A stretch of DNA of 64,000 nucleotides from contig NZ_AP025344.1 of assembly GCF_021654795.1 (NCBI RefSeq), positions 4,774,501-4,838,500 on the forward strand. Reading direction: 5' to 3'. Source of the stretch: Paenibacillus dendritiformis (lineage in GTDB: Bacteria; Bacillota; Bacilli; Paenibacillales; Paenibacillaceae). The position numbers and the translations under genes were made by a program. Shown in pieces: positions 8,341 to 17,659 of this stretch. Position 1 is the first letter of the stretch, and each line of letters opens with the position of its first letter. The notes under the pieces were generated by a model, which was not told where the DNA came from, did no database searches, and saw only the letters and a list, made by a program, of their open reading frames with translations.

Positions 8341-9701
8341 TGGCGCGCTGGAATGCATATCGGCTCCGCACGCGCACGTTTTTGTGCCTTGCGCTCGCGT
8401 GCCTCTCCTTCGCGGCCCTAACCGGCCTGTATCTGGCCTTGAGGTATGACTGGAAGCAACAACTGGCCTCGTATAAGCGGCAGGCTGCCGCCGAATACAC
8501 CTATCATTTGCTGTATGCCGTCCGGCAGCAGACGGCCTTGCTCTCGAACGATGCCGAATGGAGAGCCGCCTTGCAGGAAGCGGCCCATGCCTTCACCATT
8601 CCGATCCGGTATTACGGTCCGGACGGCGAGACGATTCGGGCGGATTTCGTTCCCCAACATGCCGCGCCGCCCGCGTATACGGTTCAGCTGCCCGTCGTCA
8701 TCGACGGCCGCATCGACGGTTATTTGAAGGCCTACTATGACCTCGATCAAGGCTTGCATTCGCCAGCCATCGCGCAGTTGGAACGACAGCTTCGGCACCG
8801 GAGCCTGTATGTTCTGCTCGCCTGCTCTCTTGCCGCGCTGCTGCTGTCGGTCTATGCCGCCTCTCGCTGGAGCCGCGGAATCCGCCGGGCGGGGCAATTG
8901 TCGGACGCTGTCGTTACCGGTAACAGGAAGATTGTCGTTCCACCGTGCGGAACGATAGAGATTGCCGGCCTGATTCGGACCATCAACAGCCTGCTTGACG
9001 ATCTCGAGCGCCATGAAGCTTGGCGCAAGCAGTTAATGCAAGATCTGACCCATGAGCTGAGGACCCCGCTTACCGCGGTGCTTTCCCGCTTAGACGCGAT
9101 AATTGACGGGATTTATCCCTTAACGACGGAAAATATGTTGAGCATTCTGGCCGATATCGAACGGCTGTACCGCCTCATCGAAGATATGGAGAAGCTGTCG
9201 GAGGCGGAGGGCGCCCGCTTCGAATTGAATCTGACGCGAATCAATATGTCTCAGATGGTGAAGGGCGTGTATGAGGGGTTCCTGTTCCTGTCGAAAGAAA
9301 AAGAGATTCGCTTCGTGTTCGACAAGCCGCTGACTCCCTTTTATCTCGACGTCGATCCCGATCGGGTCGCGCAAATTTTGTCCAACGTCATCTACAATGC
9401 CATTAAATATACGCCCCGCGGCGGAACGGTCGTCCTCGGGATGGAGCGCGAGAACGGCCATATGCTCCTGTACTGCCGCGACGACGGCGTCGGCATCGCC
9501 GAGGAGGATCTGCCGCGCATCTTCGACCGCTTCTACCGCGCGGACAAATCGCGCTCCCGGGACAGCGGCGGACTGGGCGTCGGCCTAAGCATCGCCAAGG
9601 CGCTCGTCGAGGCGCACCAGGGCGCGATCTGGGCGGAGAGCGCGCCGGGGAAGGGCTCTACCTTTTGGATAAGGCTCCCGGAACCGAAGTCAACCGGATA
9701 A
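8340..9701 (+). CDS. Membrane sensor histidine kinase
   Basis: Partner of the preceding regulator, 453 residues. It has TM1 (about 13-34), an extracytoplasmic sensor loop of about 120 residues, TM2 (about 156-174), a HAMP-like linker, the HisKA motif DLTHELRTPL with phospho-acceptor H238, and HATPase boxes N (YNAIKYTP), G1 (DDGVGIAEEDLPRIFDRFYR) and G2 (GGLGVGLSIAKALV). The ATG at 8340 overlaps the regulator's TGA; a TTG one codon earlier is the alternative. The sensor loop matches no named domain I recognise. The HisKA and ATPase parts look intact. Confidence 0.93.
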   Translation: MARWNAYRLRTRTFLCLALACLSFAALTGLYLALRYDWKQQLASYKRQAAAEYTYHLLYAVRQQTALLSNDAEWRAALQEAAHAFTIPIRYYGPDGETIRADFVPQHAAPPAYTVQLPVVIDGRIDGYLKAYYDLDQGLHSPAIAQLERQLRHRSLYVLLACSLAALLLSVYAASRWSRGIRRAGQLSDAVVTGNRKIVVPPCGTIEIAGLIRTINSLLDDLERHEAWRKQLMQDLTHELRTPLTAVLSRLDAIIDGIYPLTTENMLSILADIERLYRLIEDMEKLSEAEGARFELNLTRINMSQMVKGVYEGFLFLSKEKEIRFVFDKPLTPFYLDVDPDRVAQILSNVIYNAIKYTPRGGTVVLGMERENGHMLLYCRDDGVGIAEEDLPRIFDRFYRADKSRSRDSGGLGVGLSIAKALVEAHQGAIWAESAPGKGSTFWIRLPEPKSTG

Positions 9702-9793
9702 GCGCGTTGCCCCAGGCTGCGGCAAGGCGCGCCCGCCCTTCCGCGCAAAGGAGACACCGAAGCCGCGGGACCACGAGACAGAGGAGGATATCC

Positions 9794-10522
9794 ATGCCGC
9801 TTACTCAAGCCGTGCGCTGCTTGCGCCGCAATCCGATCATCGCCTTCGTGCCGATGCTGCTCGATCTCGGCATTCTCGCGCTGAGCGTCGCCTGGTCCGG
9901 CTGGTACCTGACGTCCCAATGGAGCTACCGCATCGTGCTGGAAATGGGCCTGCCTTCGATCATGCACCTGTACAATCTGCCGTTCACCTGGGCACAGCTG
10001 CTTCTCATCGCGGTCTGGTCCTTCGCCCAGGGCGGCTATATCAAGGCGCTCGCCACGGCATGCGAGGGCGGTATCGCCGACCCCGATCAGATGGCACGAA
10101 GCAGCCTGGTCTTCTGGGTGCCGTTTCTTGGCCTGAATATCGCGGTGCTGCTTGCCAAGGCTGCCGTCTCTTCCCTGCTGATTATGCTTTTCGGCTCCAT
10201 CGGGGCCGGCGCTTCCCTGCTCGCTTTCGCGGCGCTGCGGATCGTATTTATCTATCTCGAATTCACTATCGTTGCCGACCGGCTCCATTTCGACGCCGCC
10301 TTGCGCCGCAGCGCGCATTATTTCAAGCGGAACTGGCCGTCGGCGCTTGCGATGGCCCTGCTGCTCGTGGCGGCTTCCGGCGCGGCCAGCTTGGCGGCGA
10401 ATCGGTTCGCGGCCCCGGCTGCGGTCCTCCTGATCATCGTGCTCTACAGCGTGATGATGTCCCTCCTCCAGACCGCGATGATGCTCACGCTTTACGAGGC
10501 GAAGCGGTGGAGCGAAGGGTAA
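9794..10522 (+). CDS. Multi-spanning membrane protein of unknown function
   Basis: Protein of 242 residues with about six hydrophobic segments (for example FVPMLLDLGILALSVAW, VFWVPFLGLNIAVLLAKAAV, and a C-terminal helix before LYEAKRWSEG). The start ATG at 9794 has GAGGAGG with 6-nt spacing; it follows the kinase gene by 92 nt and is probably in the same transcript. The topology resembles glycerophosphodiesterase-membrane-domain or Yip1-like integral proteins, but I cannot assign a family. It might be an export or sensing accessory of the two-component system, by position only. Confidence 0.7.
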   Translation: MPLTQAVRCLRRNPIIAFVPMLLDLGILALSVAWSGWYLTSQWSYRIVLEMGLPSIMHLYNLPFTWAQLLLIAVWSFAQGGYIKALATACEGGIADPDQMARSSLVFWVPFLGLNIAVLLAKAAVSSLLIMLFGSIGAGASLLAFAALRIVFIYLEFTIVADRLHFDAALRRSAHYFKRNWPSALAMALLLVAASGAASLAANRFAAPAAVLLIIVLYSVMMSLLQTAMMLTLYEAKRWSEG

Positions 10523-10537
10523 CGCGCTCCGGCCGGC

Positions 10538-10585
10538 GCCGCATCCTGCCGCGGAAGTTCGCTGCGTACCCCGGCAGGATGCGGC
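10538..10585. terminator. Large hairpin between convergent genes
   Basis: A perfect 14-bp inverted repeat (10538-10551 with 10572-10585, arms GCCGCATCCTGCCG) lies between the membrane-protein gene and the decayed binding-protein gene that converge here. No T-run follows on either side, so termination is only likely. Confidence 0.5.
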
Positions 10586-10637
10586 CGTTGCCGGGCCGGC
10601 GGAGGCCTCGGGCTTCATGCCGGGAACTCCCGCCCCG

Positions 10638-11590
10638 CTATTTTTTCACCTCCATATCTTTGACGATTCCCGCATACTCCTCCTTCATTTCCCGTAAAAA
10701 GGTCGCTGTGTCCCTGCCCGGCATCTTGACAAAATCTTTCGCTTTCAAGTGGATGAAGTCGTCCTAGTTGAAGGCAATAAGCGGGCCGTATGGAGAATAG
10801 ACCGCAATCGGGGCCGGCTTCTGCTCGAATATCGGGGCGATGTTGTACGTTTTGCCGCTCTCTTCGATATGCATGGAGGCGTATTGCTCGACCGATTTCT
10901 CGCTGTTCATGGTCGGCGGGCTGCCTGCGCGGGACAGCACCATCTGTCCCGCCTCCGACGGCAGATAGGCGACGACGGCCCAGGCGGCATCCTTGTGCCG
11001 GCTATGCTTGTTGATGCTGACGGGCACGGCCGGGGCCGTCGGTCCGATTCCCGGGCGAGCCGGCCATTCCGGGACCGACACGATGCCGAAATCGAGGCCC
11101 TCGACCGCATTATTGAGCGGCAGATGCTGGAGCTGGCCGATATACATCGCCACATTCTGCTCATTGCTGAAGCTGTACGCATAACCGCTCGTATCGATCA
11201 TCCCGGGAATGTTGCGGTATTTGTCCAGCAGCTCAAAAAATTGCTCGAACGCCGGCTCCTTCGCAAACAGCGCTTCCCCCGTCTCCGGATCGGTGCCATT
11301 CACCCCAAGCTGGGAAAAAGCATGGGAATAGTAACCGAACGAGAAGCCTTTGTCTTTCACCCCGTCGCGCTCGGTCGTCAGCTTCTATAGGCGGGCTCCG
11401 TCGTCTTCGCCGGCCCTCCCTTCGCTTCCGGCTCCTGGCCTTCCCCGGCCGCAGGCGCGGAGGAAGGATCGCCGGTTGCCGTCTGCCCCGGGGAGGCTGG
11501 CGGTTCTTCCGCCCGCGAACCGCTGCAGCCCGCAAGCAGCGCGGCCATCGCGAGAATGGCGATAAGCAGAATGGAAACAGTCTTTTTCAT
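10638..11590 (-). pseudogene. Decayed solute-binding lipoprotein gene (internal deletion plus TAG)
   Basis: Remnant of a sugar ABC binding protein paralogous to the gene at 11745-13106. The N-terminal part (11590 down to about 11380) encodes a lipoprotein signal (AMAALLAGCSGS) and linker. Directly after it, in another frame, the sequence resumes at KLTTERDG, matching KVTGERDG near residue 225 of the paralog, so roughly 170 codons are missing with a frame change. A TAG at 10764-10766 then interrupts the C-terminal domain; the same frame continues 41 codons (to MEVKK and TAG at 10638-10640) and matches the paralog's end. AAGGGAG precedes the ATG at 11590. Last gene of the large minus-strand operon; clearly non-functional. 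Confidence 0.85.
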
Positions 11591-11648
11591 GATATGAACG
11601 GCTCCCTTCAATAACCGAAATCAGCGAACCCAACGGGATATGCGGGTA

Positions 11649-11679
11649 CCCGGCTTCAACCGCGAAGGCGGAAGCCGGG
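11649..11679 (-). other. Hairpin after the solute-binding protein gene
   Basis: CCCGGCTTC (11649-11657) pairs with GAAGCCGGG (11671-11679) in the gap downstream of the binding-protein gene. No T-run; it may stabilise or end the message. Confidence 0.4.
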
Positions 11680-11744
11680 CTGCGTGATGCGGAACGGGGG
11701 TGGCCTGTGAGCGGCAGGAGAGCGGAGGCAGTTGCTGGCGCATC

Positions 11745-13106
11745 TTAATTTTTGTTTTTCTTTTCCTTCACGATCGCGGCGTAATCGTCATCCATTTTGC
11801 GGAGGAACGTAGGCACGTCGTCTCCCGACTTCAGGAACGGCCCCACCTGGGAACCGACATAGTTCGTCCCGTACAGCAGTATATCCGGGCCGAACGGGCT
11901 GTACAAGGCCGGCTTCGCCTGTTGAAGCGAATAGATCCCTTTGACGTTCATGTCCCGCTCCAGCACATCGGCGGCGAACTGCTCGAGAATGCTCTGATCG
12001 GAAGAGACGGACGGCACATCCTTGCGGGTCAGCCGCACCTGCTGCTCATCCATGAGCAAATATTGCAAAATATCGAGCGCTTCGTCGATATGCTTGCTCT
12101 GCTTGCTGATCGCCACAGTCAGCGGCAGCGTCGAAGGTCCGACGCCCGGAAGGTCCGGCCATACCGGAAAGCTGACGACATCATAGTCGAGGTCGCCCGA
12201 ATAGTACGGGAGCGTGTTCGCGATCAATCCGAGACTCATCGCGACGTCTCCCTTGGTGAAATCATAGCTGATATCCGGCTCCCAATTGCCCGGGATGTCG
12301 GCTACCCGCTTCACCATCTCGAAAAAGCGGGCGAATGCCGGATCCTTCGAGAAGCGCGGCTCCCCGGTCTCCGGATCCGTTCCGTGGGCCGAGAGCTGAG
12401 TCATCGCCTGAGACATGAAGCTCAAGGCCAATCCGCGATACGGAATGCCGTCCCGCTCTCCGGTCACCTTGGCGGCCAGATCGATCACCTCATCCCAGGT
12501 CATGCCGTCGGCCGGGTAAGGAGCGCCGAACTTGTCGAAGACCGCCTTGTTGTAATGGAGCGCTACCGCCACGTCCTCGATCGGAATGCCCAGCAAGCGC
12601 CCCTGCCCTTCCGGGTCGCGGGCGCGCAGGGCCTCCACGATGCCCGGCCGGATCTTGCTGAAGTCGAAGTCGCGCTCCTTCAACAGATCATCCAGGGGAA
12701 GGAGCATATCTTTTTCCTTCAGCACGTCGAACCCGTCCGTCGTCAAGATAATATCCGGCACGACGCCCTGGGCGAACAGCTCGTCGAATTCTTCCGCGTT
12801 GGCGAATTTGCCCGTAGCCTCGATCGCGATGTGCGGGAATTTCTCCCTCGTGCCTTCCAGGAATCGCATCTCCACCTGCTCCTTGCTCCACGGCGCCATG
12901 AAGATGAGCTTGACCGGATCGCCGCTCCCGGCGGGCGGTGCCGCTTGCTCGCCTTGCCCTTCCACGCCTTCGTTCGCCTTCGCGGAAGCCGTCTCCGGCG
13001 CAGCCTGCCCGGACTCGCCGCCGCTGGAGCCGCATGCCGACAGCATGAATGTGAATACGAATGTTAAGATAAGAAGAAAGCCGATTTTGCGCTGCTTCAT
13101 TTTCAT
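11745..13106 (-). CDS. ABC transporter solute-binding lipoprotein (sugar family 1)
   Basis: Extracellular lipoprotein of 453 residues that would present a carbohydrate to the permeases encoded upstream. Signal peptide with lipobox MLSAC (Cys about 25), an Ala/Glu/Pro-rich linker, then the family-1 fold with PVKLIFMAPWSKEQVEMRFL, the hinge segment GIPIEDVAVALHYNKAVFDKFG and the C-terminal lobe ending YSPFGPDILLYG. GGAGGGG precedes the ATG. It follows the second permease gene by 210 bp in the same direction. Ligand unknown. Closest relatives in the window are the decayed copy at 10638 and the orphan at 43393, which share the DGMTWDEVIDLA-type motif. Confidence 0.9.
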   Translation of the reverse strand: MKMKQRKIGFLLILTFVFTFMLSACGSSGGESGQAAPETASAKANEGVEGQGEQAAPPAGSGDPVKLIFMAPWSKEQVEMRFLEGTREKFPHIAIEATGKFANAEEFDELFAQGVVPDIILTTDGFDVLKEKDMLLPLDDLLKERDFDFSKIRPGIVEALRARDPEGQGRLLGIPIEDVAVALHYNKAVFDKFGAPYPADGMTWDEVIDLAAKVTGERDGIPYRGLALSFMSQAMTQLSAHGTDPETGEPRFSKDPAFARFFEMVKRVADIPGNWEPDISYDFTKGDVAMSLGLIANTLPYYSGDLDYDVVSFPVWPDLPGVGPSTLPLTVAISKQSKHIDEALDILQYLLMDEQQVRLTRKDVPSVSSDQSILEQFAADVLERDMNVKGIYSLQQAKPALYSPFGPDILLYGTNYVGSQVGPFLKSGDDVPTFLRKMDDDYAAIVKEKKNKN

Positions 13107-13144
13107 TCATCCCCCTCCAGTGTAAACTCTGTCAATTCGAGTAT

Positions 13145-13234
13145 TCATTCGCCGAATCTCCACAGCGAGACGCTCGGCTGCGGCAGCTTCAGGCCGGCCA
13201 CGGCCGCGCGCGCCTGATCGGAATAGTCCCGGCC
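13145..13234 (-). pseudogene. Possible 30-codon gene remnant
   Basis: Within the 210-bp gap, one minus-strand frame shows GC-rich codon use like the neighbouring genes and reads GRDYSDQARAAVAGLKLPQP then SVSLWRFGE before a TGA at 13145. A TAG (13235-13237) precedes it. It may be the tail of a deleted gene; it has no start and no recognised family. Weak. Confidence 0.2.
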
Positions 13235-13316
13235 CTACCGATCGAAAAATCCGCATCGATCGCAGCCGCAGGCTCTCGATACCATTTCAACCTGTGTTCA
13301 ATATGCGGATTTCTAT

Positions 13317-14297
13317 TTACTCTACCAACCCGGTACGTTCCACGCTCTCGACGAAAGAGCGCTGCGCGAAGAAGAAGATGAGCAGCGGAGGCAGCAAGGC
13401 CAGGAAGCTGGCCGACATCTTGATCGCTTCCACCAGCACGAGCGGCGCTTCTTCGCTGGCCAGCATGCTGCCGATGCTGGCATCCACCCGCGACATCTGC
13501 GTCGCCAGCGGCACGAGCGAGGACTGTCCCAGGAACATCCGCGGGTAATACGTGTCGTTCCACGTCCAGACGAAGGAGAACAGCGACACGACCAGAATCG
13601 CCGGCTTCGCGAGCGGGAACATCACTTTCCAATAGAACTTGAAGGCGCTCGCCCCGTCGATCTTCGCCGCCTCCTCCAACTCCTTCGGCTGGGTCGTATA
13701 GAATTGCCGGAAGATGATGACGAACAGCGCTCCCTTGATGCCGAAGCCGAAGATGGACGGGATGATGAGGGAGAACAGCTTGCCCTGCAGCCCCAGCTTC
13801 GTGTACATGATGATCATCGGAAGCACGATGACCTGCGGCGGGATGATGAAGGCAAGCACGAGCAGGAACGTCAATAGCTTTTTGAACGGGAACTGCATTC
13901 GCGCCAGCGCGTACCCCATCAAGCCGCAAGCCATGATATGGAACACGGCGACCAGGCTCGAGATCCCGATGCTGACGAACAGCGATTGCGAATATTTGAG
14001 CGCCGTCCACGCCTTCTCCAGGTGGCCGAAATACAGTTCATGCGGAATCCAGGTCACTGTCGGATCGTTCAGATCCTTTTCATTCATGACCATCTTGACC
14101 AGCATCTTGAAGATCGGATTCAAATAGATGTACGAGGTGACGAGCAGTATCCAATATATGAACAGCTTGAACAGCAGGCCGCGGTTCACTTCCCGGCCAA
14201 GCACGGCATAGCGGACCGTGTTCAGGCCGTCCCGCGCCCATCTTTTTTTGAAGCGCTCCGCCTTGACTCTCACGTTGACATTCACTTTTCCTATCAT
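13317..14297 (-). CDS. Carbohydrate ABC permease, MalG type
   Basis: Inner-membrane permease of about 326 residues with six predicted helices. It carries the EAA loop motif EEAAKIDGASAFKFYWKVMF that contacts the ATPase, and an extended N-terminus of about 45 residues before TM1. The start at 14297 has GGAGGAGG 6 nt ahead; an ATG two codons upstream touches the site. It pairs with the MalF-type permease upstream (48 bp gap) to form one channel. The likely ATPase is the MsmX/UgpC-type protein at the head of the operon. Confidence 0.9.
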   Translation of the reverse strand: MIGKVNVNVRVKAERFKKRWARDGLNTVRYAVLGREVNRGLLFKLFIYWILLVTSYIYLNPIFKMLVKMVMNEKDLNDPTVTWIPHELYFGHLEKAWTALKYSQSLFVSIGISSLVAVFHIMACGLMGYALARMQFPFKKLLTFLLVLAFIIPPQVIVLPMIIMYTKLGLQGKLFSLIIPSIFGFGIKGALFVIIFRQFYTTQPKELEEAAKIDGASAFKFYWKVMFPLAKPAILVVSLFSFVWTWNDTYYPRMFLGQSSLVPLATQMSRVDASIGSMLASEEAPLVLVEAIKMSASFLALLPPLLIFFFAQRSFVESVERTGLVE

Positions 14298-14345
14298 CCC
14301 CATCCTCCTCCCGTCATTCCCGCCGAATCCATTCGCTGCCGCCCG

Positions 14346-15209
14346 CTATCCGCGCCTGCGCGCGCTCCGGTTGATGCGCAGGAACAGGAACAGGACAAGG
14401 GACAAAAATACGACGATAATGACGAAGTATATCCAGGCCAAGGCGCTGTTGTATCCGTAATTGCCGGTATTGATCAGCTCAATGACCGGATTGTACGGGA
14501 AGGTGAACATATCGACGACGGTATAAATCAGATTCAGCAAAATAAACGGCGACATCGCGGGCAGGGTAATCTTCCAGAACACCTCCCACGGCGTCGCGCC
14601 GTCGATGCGGGCCGACTCGTAGGAAGACTTCGGGATAGTCTGTCTCCCGGCCAGGAAGATCAGGATCTGAACGCCGGAATACCAGAGCACGAGCACAAAG
14701 CGGTTCAATACGTCCTTGACCGGCTTCGCCCAGGAGCTTCCATTCAGAATTTCATCCAAATATTCTCCAATCGAGAAGCGGTCGAGGAAACCGAGCGTGC
14801 CCTCCCCCTGGTTCACGAACTCCGTCAAAATGTAACCGGAGGTGAAAATGATCGGGAGGAAAAATACGACCCGGAACAGCATCCGGCCGGGAAAATCCTG
14901 ATTCAGCATGATCGCGATGAACAAGGAAAACACCAGTATAATCGGCACCATGATGACAATCTCCTGAAAGAACGGAATCAGGTTGTCGTACAGGGCGGAG
15001 CTGCCGAACAAAATTTCGCTGTAATATTTGAAGCTCTGAAAATCATACTTCAATCCGGTCGGCAGCACGGTCACTTTGTGGAAGCTCATATAGAGCGAGA
15101 ACCCGAGCGGGAAGGCCATGAACAGCAGAAATCCGATAAGCCACGGACCGACGAACAACAAAGCCTCCAGATGGCGGGACGTTTTCGCTTTCAGCATTCT
15201 TTTGCCCAT
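14346..15209 (-). CDS. Carbohydrate ABC permease, MalF type
   Basis: Permease of 287 residues with six helices and the EAA loop ESARIDGATPWEVFWKITLP. First-helix motif LFVGPWLIGFLLFMAFPLGF is typical of the MalF/UgpA group. The ATG at 15209 has GGAGGGG at good spacing; an alternative ATG at 15215 overlaps the TGA of the DUF5696 gene. Forms the second permease pair of the operon with the gene downstream. Confidence 0.9.
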   Translation of the reverse strand: MGKRMLKAKTSRHLEALLFVGPWLIGFLLFMAFPLGFSLYMSFHKVTVLPTGLKYDFQSFKYYSEILFGSSALYDNLIPFFQEIVIMVPIILVFSLFIAIMLNQDFPGRMLFRVVFFLPIIFTSGYILTEFVNQGEGTLGFLDRFSIGEYLDEILNGSSWAKPVKDVLNRFVLVLWYSGVQILIFLAGRQTIPKSSYESARIDGATPWEVFWKITLPAMSPFILLNLIYTVVDMFTFPYNPVIELINTGNYGYNSALAWIYFVIIVVFLSLVLFLFLRINRSARRRG

Positions 15210-15211
15210 GT

Positions 15212-17659
15212 TCATCCCCTCCCCGGCACGACGGCGAAGTCTCTGGCCCCGACCCGGATGCCGTCCCGGTCGTACGGCGCATCGTTATAGTTCACGACAA
15301 TCCGCTTGCCGTTCGCATACTCGGTCTCGGCGACCCCCTTCGCCAAGACGCGGTGGCCGACGATGAATTGATCCTGCACATCGCCCAGCGCCTCGTTGAA
15401 GCGGCTGTACTGCTTCGCGATCTCTACCGCCCAGTCTTTGTAATAGGTGCTGTAAAAAGCGTACAGCGAGCGCGTCCCGATGAGATCCTCCGATGGCGCA
15501 AAGGTGAGCATAAAGGCCGGAATGAAGCCGTACTCGATATTTTTGAGCAGGTACGTCCCGTAGTTGTCCGCAACGTTCGCATACCAGGAGGAATAGGTCA
15601 CCAGTCCGTGCAGCGCAATCTGCGCGAACGGAACCGTCTCGTCGACAAAAAGATCGAAGGAATTCTCGTACGGCAGGCCGTTCACGTGGTCCACGTATTT
15701 CCAGGCATAATCGTTGCCGTTGGTCACATCCGCCGCGCCGATCAGTTCCTTCGTCTTCGCGAACAGGTTCTCCTGGATGCGGCGCGATTCCTCGCGGGTC
15801 GCGGCATACCGCGGATTGAAGTCGCTGTTCACCCATTCTCCCACGGCCCCGCCGTAGGACATGCCGTCCACCCCGAGCTGCTTCGCCTTCTCCAGATCGG
15901 CGAGCAGGATCTTCTCCAGGAAGCGCGGGCTGACCAACGTCTGGCTGGCGCCGTTCCGCTCCGTGAACTTGATGACGACGGAGCCGAGATCCTGCAGCCC
16001 GTCCCGGCTGCTGCGGAAGCCGTCGCGCCCGTTGTTATTGTACGTGTAGGAAGCGGCATCCAGCATGACGCGATGCCCTTTCGCATGGGCGAATTCCGCC
16101 AGATGGCGCATGCCGTCCATGCCGCCCAGGCGCGAATCGACCGGGAAGCGGCCGCCGTATTCGCTGAATCCCCCCCGCTGCCAACCTTGGTACGTAATCG
16201 ACATCCTCTTCACGCCGACAGCGGTCAGCTCGTTCACGATCTCCTCCGCCTGCGCCGTCGTCGTCAGCGGCTCATACGTATCCCACAGGAAGCCTTTGCG
16301 GGAATCGGCGCCCAGCACATTGACCTGCAGCGGGATATTCGGGTCTTCGGCCTGGAGCGGCCGCATGCCGTTCTCCTCCATCAAGTGGCGGCGGTAGCGC
16401 TCTGCCATGCCGACGTAATCCGGCTTCGCCCCGTCCAGAAAGTAATAACGGACCGAACGGTCCCCGGTCGTGCGCTCCTTGCTGAACGTCTGGAAGCCGT
16501 TCAGCTTCCGCTTGTCGGTCGGCTGGAAGAACCGCTGCCGGTACGTGAACTCCGCCGCCGCCCAGTTGTATTGGTTCATTGACCTGGACGGCGCCGCCAG
16601 CACATTGCCGTATTCCGCCCCGTCCCGAAGCACGGCCAGCAGCGACTGGTCCCCCGACTTGATGCCGAACACCGGCATCCGGATCGGCTGGCGGGTCGAG
16701 AAGGAATTGTTGTTGTTGCTGAAAGCGAGATCCTCCCCATAGGACCGTTCGAAGTAGAAATTGTTGTTCGGCGGGCGATCCTTCTGGAACTGGATCAGCG
16801 TCCCCGGCCCATCCGGAATGAGCAGATAGCCGTTCTCCCGTTCCGAGGTGTAAGCGCCGAGGAACGGATACAGCCGGATTCCGGTAATGCGGGCGTCATT
16901 GTCCTTTTTCTTCTTGTTGTCCGCCTCGAACTGCCTCATCTCTTCGGCCGTCTTGCCGTCCTTGAAGCCTTCCTCCAGCACCCGCGTCTCGACGCTGTCG
17001 TCCATGAGCGCGACTTGGACCGGAACGGCGAACCCGATCTTCGGCATCGAAAAGGTAAGGCGGAAGCCGTCGTCCGTCACTTGGAACCGCTCGATGACGC
17101 CCTTCTGGTCGATGACGTTCGTCTCCTTGATCTGATCCTTGCGGACATTGAATTCGACATAGCGGATAAAGACCGGAGACTGCATATGCTTCTTCCACAT
17201 GTCGGTGTTCTCACGGTCATTCCATCCCTCCGCATCGGGGAACGAGCGCCAGACGCTGCCGTTCCGCTTATCCTTCACGATGAAATGGCCGGTGTCCCGG
17301 TGAACCAGGAGCTGCAGCTTATCGTTCTCCGCCGCCGCAATGAACTGGTCGTCGGCCGGGAAGAGGTCCGCATAGCTGGTCTTGGTCTCCGTCTTCGCTG
17401 CCGGGCCCTTCGCCGCCGCGGCTTTCGCACCTGTGGTTTCCGCTGCTGCTGCCTTCGCGGCGCCGTTGTCTCCTGGCCCCGCGCCTGCGGCCTCGGCTCC
17501 GTCCCGGGCGGCGGGCGCCGCATTCCCGGAAGCCGGCGGCTCCGGCTTGTTCTCGGCCCTGCCCTGATAAGAGACGAGGACGAAGCTGGTCAGCGTCACG
17601 AGAAGGGCGATGGCGAATATTCGTCGTGTACTGTCCGCTCTGCTTAACGGCTGCTTCAC
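15212..17659 (-). CDS. DUF5696 protein, membrane-anchored, glycosidase-like
   Basis: Protein of 815 residues with one N-terminal membrane helix (IFAIALLVTLTSFVLVSY) and an Ala-rich linker (35-90), so the bulk lies outside the membrane. The long C-terminal part matches my recollection of DUF5696, a Paenibacillus-type family with a TIM-barrel glycosidase-like core (segments SITYQGWQRGGFSEYGG, GHRVMLDAASYTYNNNGRDG, LGVDGMSYGGAVGEW). GTG at 17659 has AGGAGGT with 7-nt spacing and forms a GTGA overlap with the Yip1 gene. Position between two permease pairs suggests it trims or senses the imported saccharide. Enzymatic activity is not established by the sequence. Confidence 0.8.
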   Translation of the reverse strand: MKQPLSRADSTRRIFAIALLVTLTSFVLVSYQGRAENKPEPPASGNAAPAARDGAEAAGAGPGDNGAAKAAAAETTGAKAAAAKGPAAKTETKTSYADLFPADDQFIAAAENDKLQLLVHRDTGHFIVKDKRNGSVWRSFPDAEGWNDRENTDMWKKHMQSPVFIRYVEFNVRKDQIKETNVIDQKGVIERFQVTDDGFRLTFSMPKIGFAVPVQVALMDDSVETRVLEEGFKDGKTAEEMRQFEADNKKKKDNDARITGIRLYPFLGAYTSERENGYLLIPDGPGTLIQFQKDRPPNNNFYFERSYGEDLAFSNNNNSFSTRQPIRMPVFGIKSGDQSLLAVLRDGAEYGNVLAAPSRSMNQYNWAAAEFTYRQRFFQPTDKRKLNGFQTFSKERTTGDRSVRYYFLDGAKPDYVGMAERYRRHLMEENGMRPLQAEDPNIPLQVNVLGADSRKGFLWDTYEPLTTTAQAEEIVNELTAVGVKRMSITYQGWQRGGFSEYGGRFPVDSRLGGMDGMRHLAEFAHAKGHRVMLDAASYTYNNNGRDGFRSSRDGLQDLGSVVIKFTERNGASQTLVSPRFLEKILLADLEKAKQLGVDGMSYGGAVGEWVNSDFNPRYAATREESRRIQENLFAKTKELIGAADVTNGNDYAWKYVDHVNGLPYENSFDLFVDETVPFAQIALHGLVTYSSWYANVADNYGTYLLKNIEYGFIPAFMLTFAPSEDLIGTRSLYAFYSTYYKDWAVEIAKQYSRFNEALGDVQDQFIVGHRVLAKGVAETEYANGKRIVVNYNDAPYDRDGIRVGARDFAVVPGRG

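Noticed and set aside
11700-13067. 455-codon plus-strand frame opposite a binding protein
   Set aside because: Mirror frame; the minus strand has signal peptide, lipobox and family motifs.
13938-15290. 450-codon plus-strand frame across two permease genes
   Set aside because: Antisense of membrane proteins gives polar His/Gln/Asp-rich nonsense.
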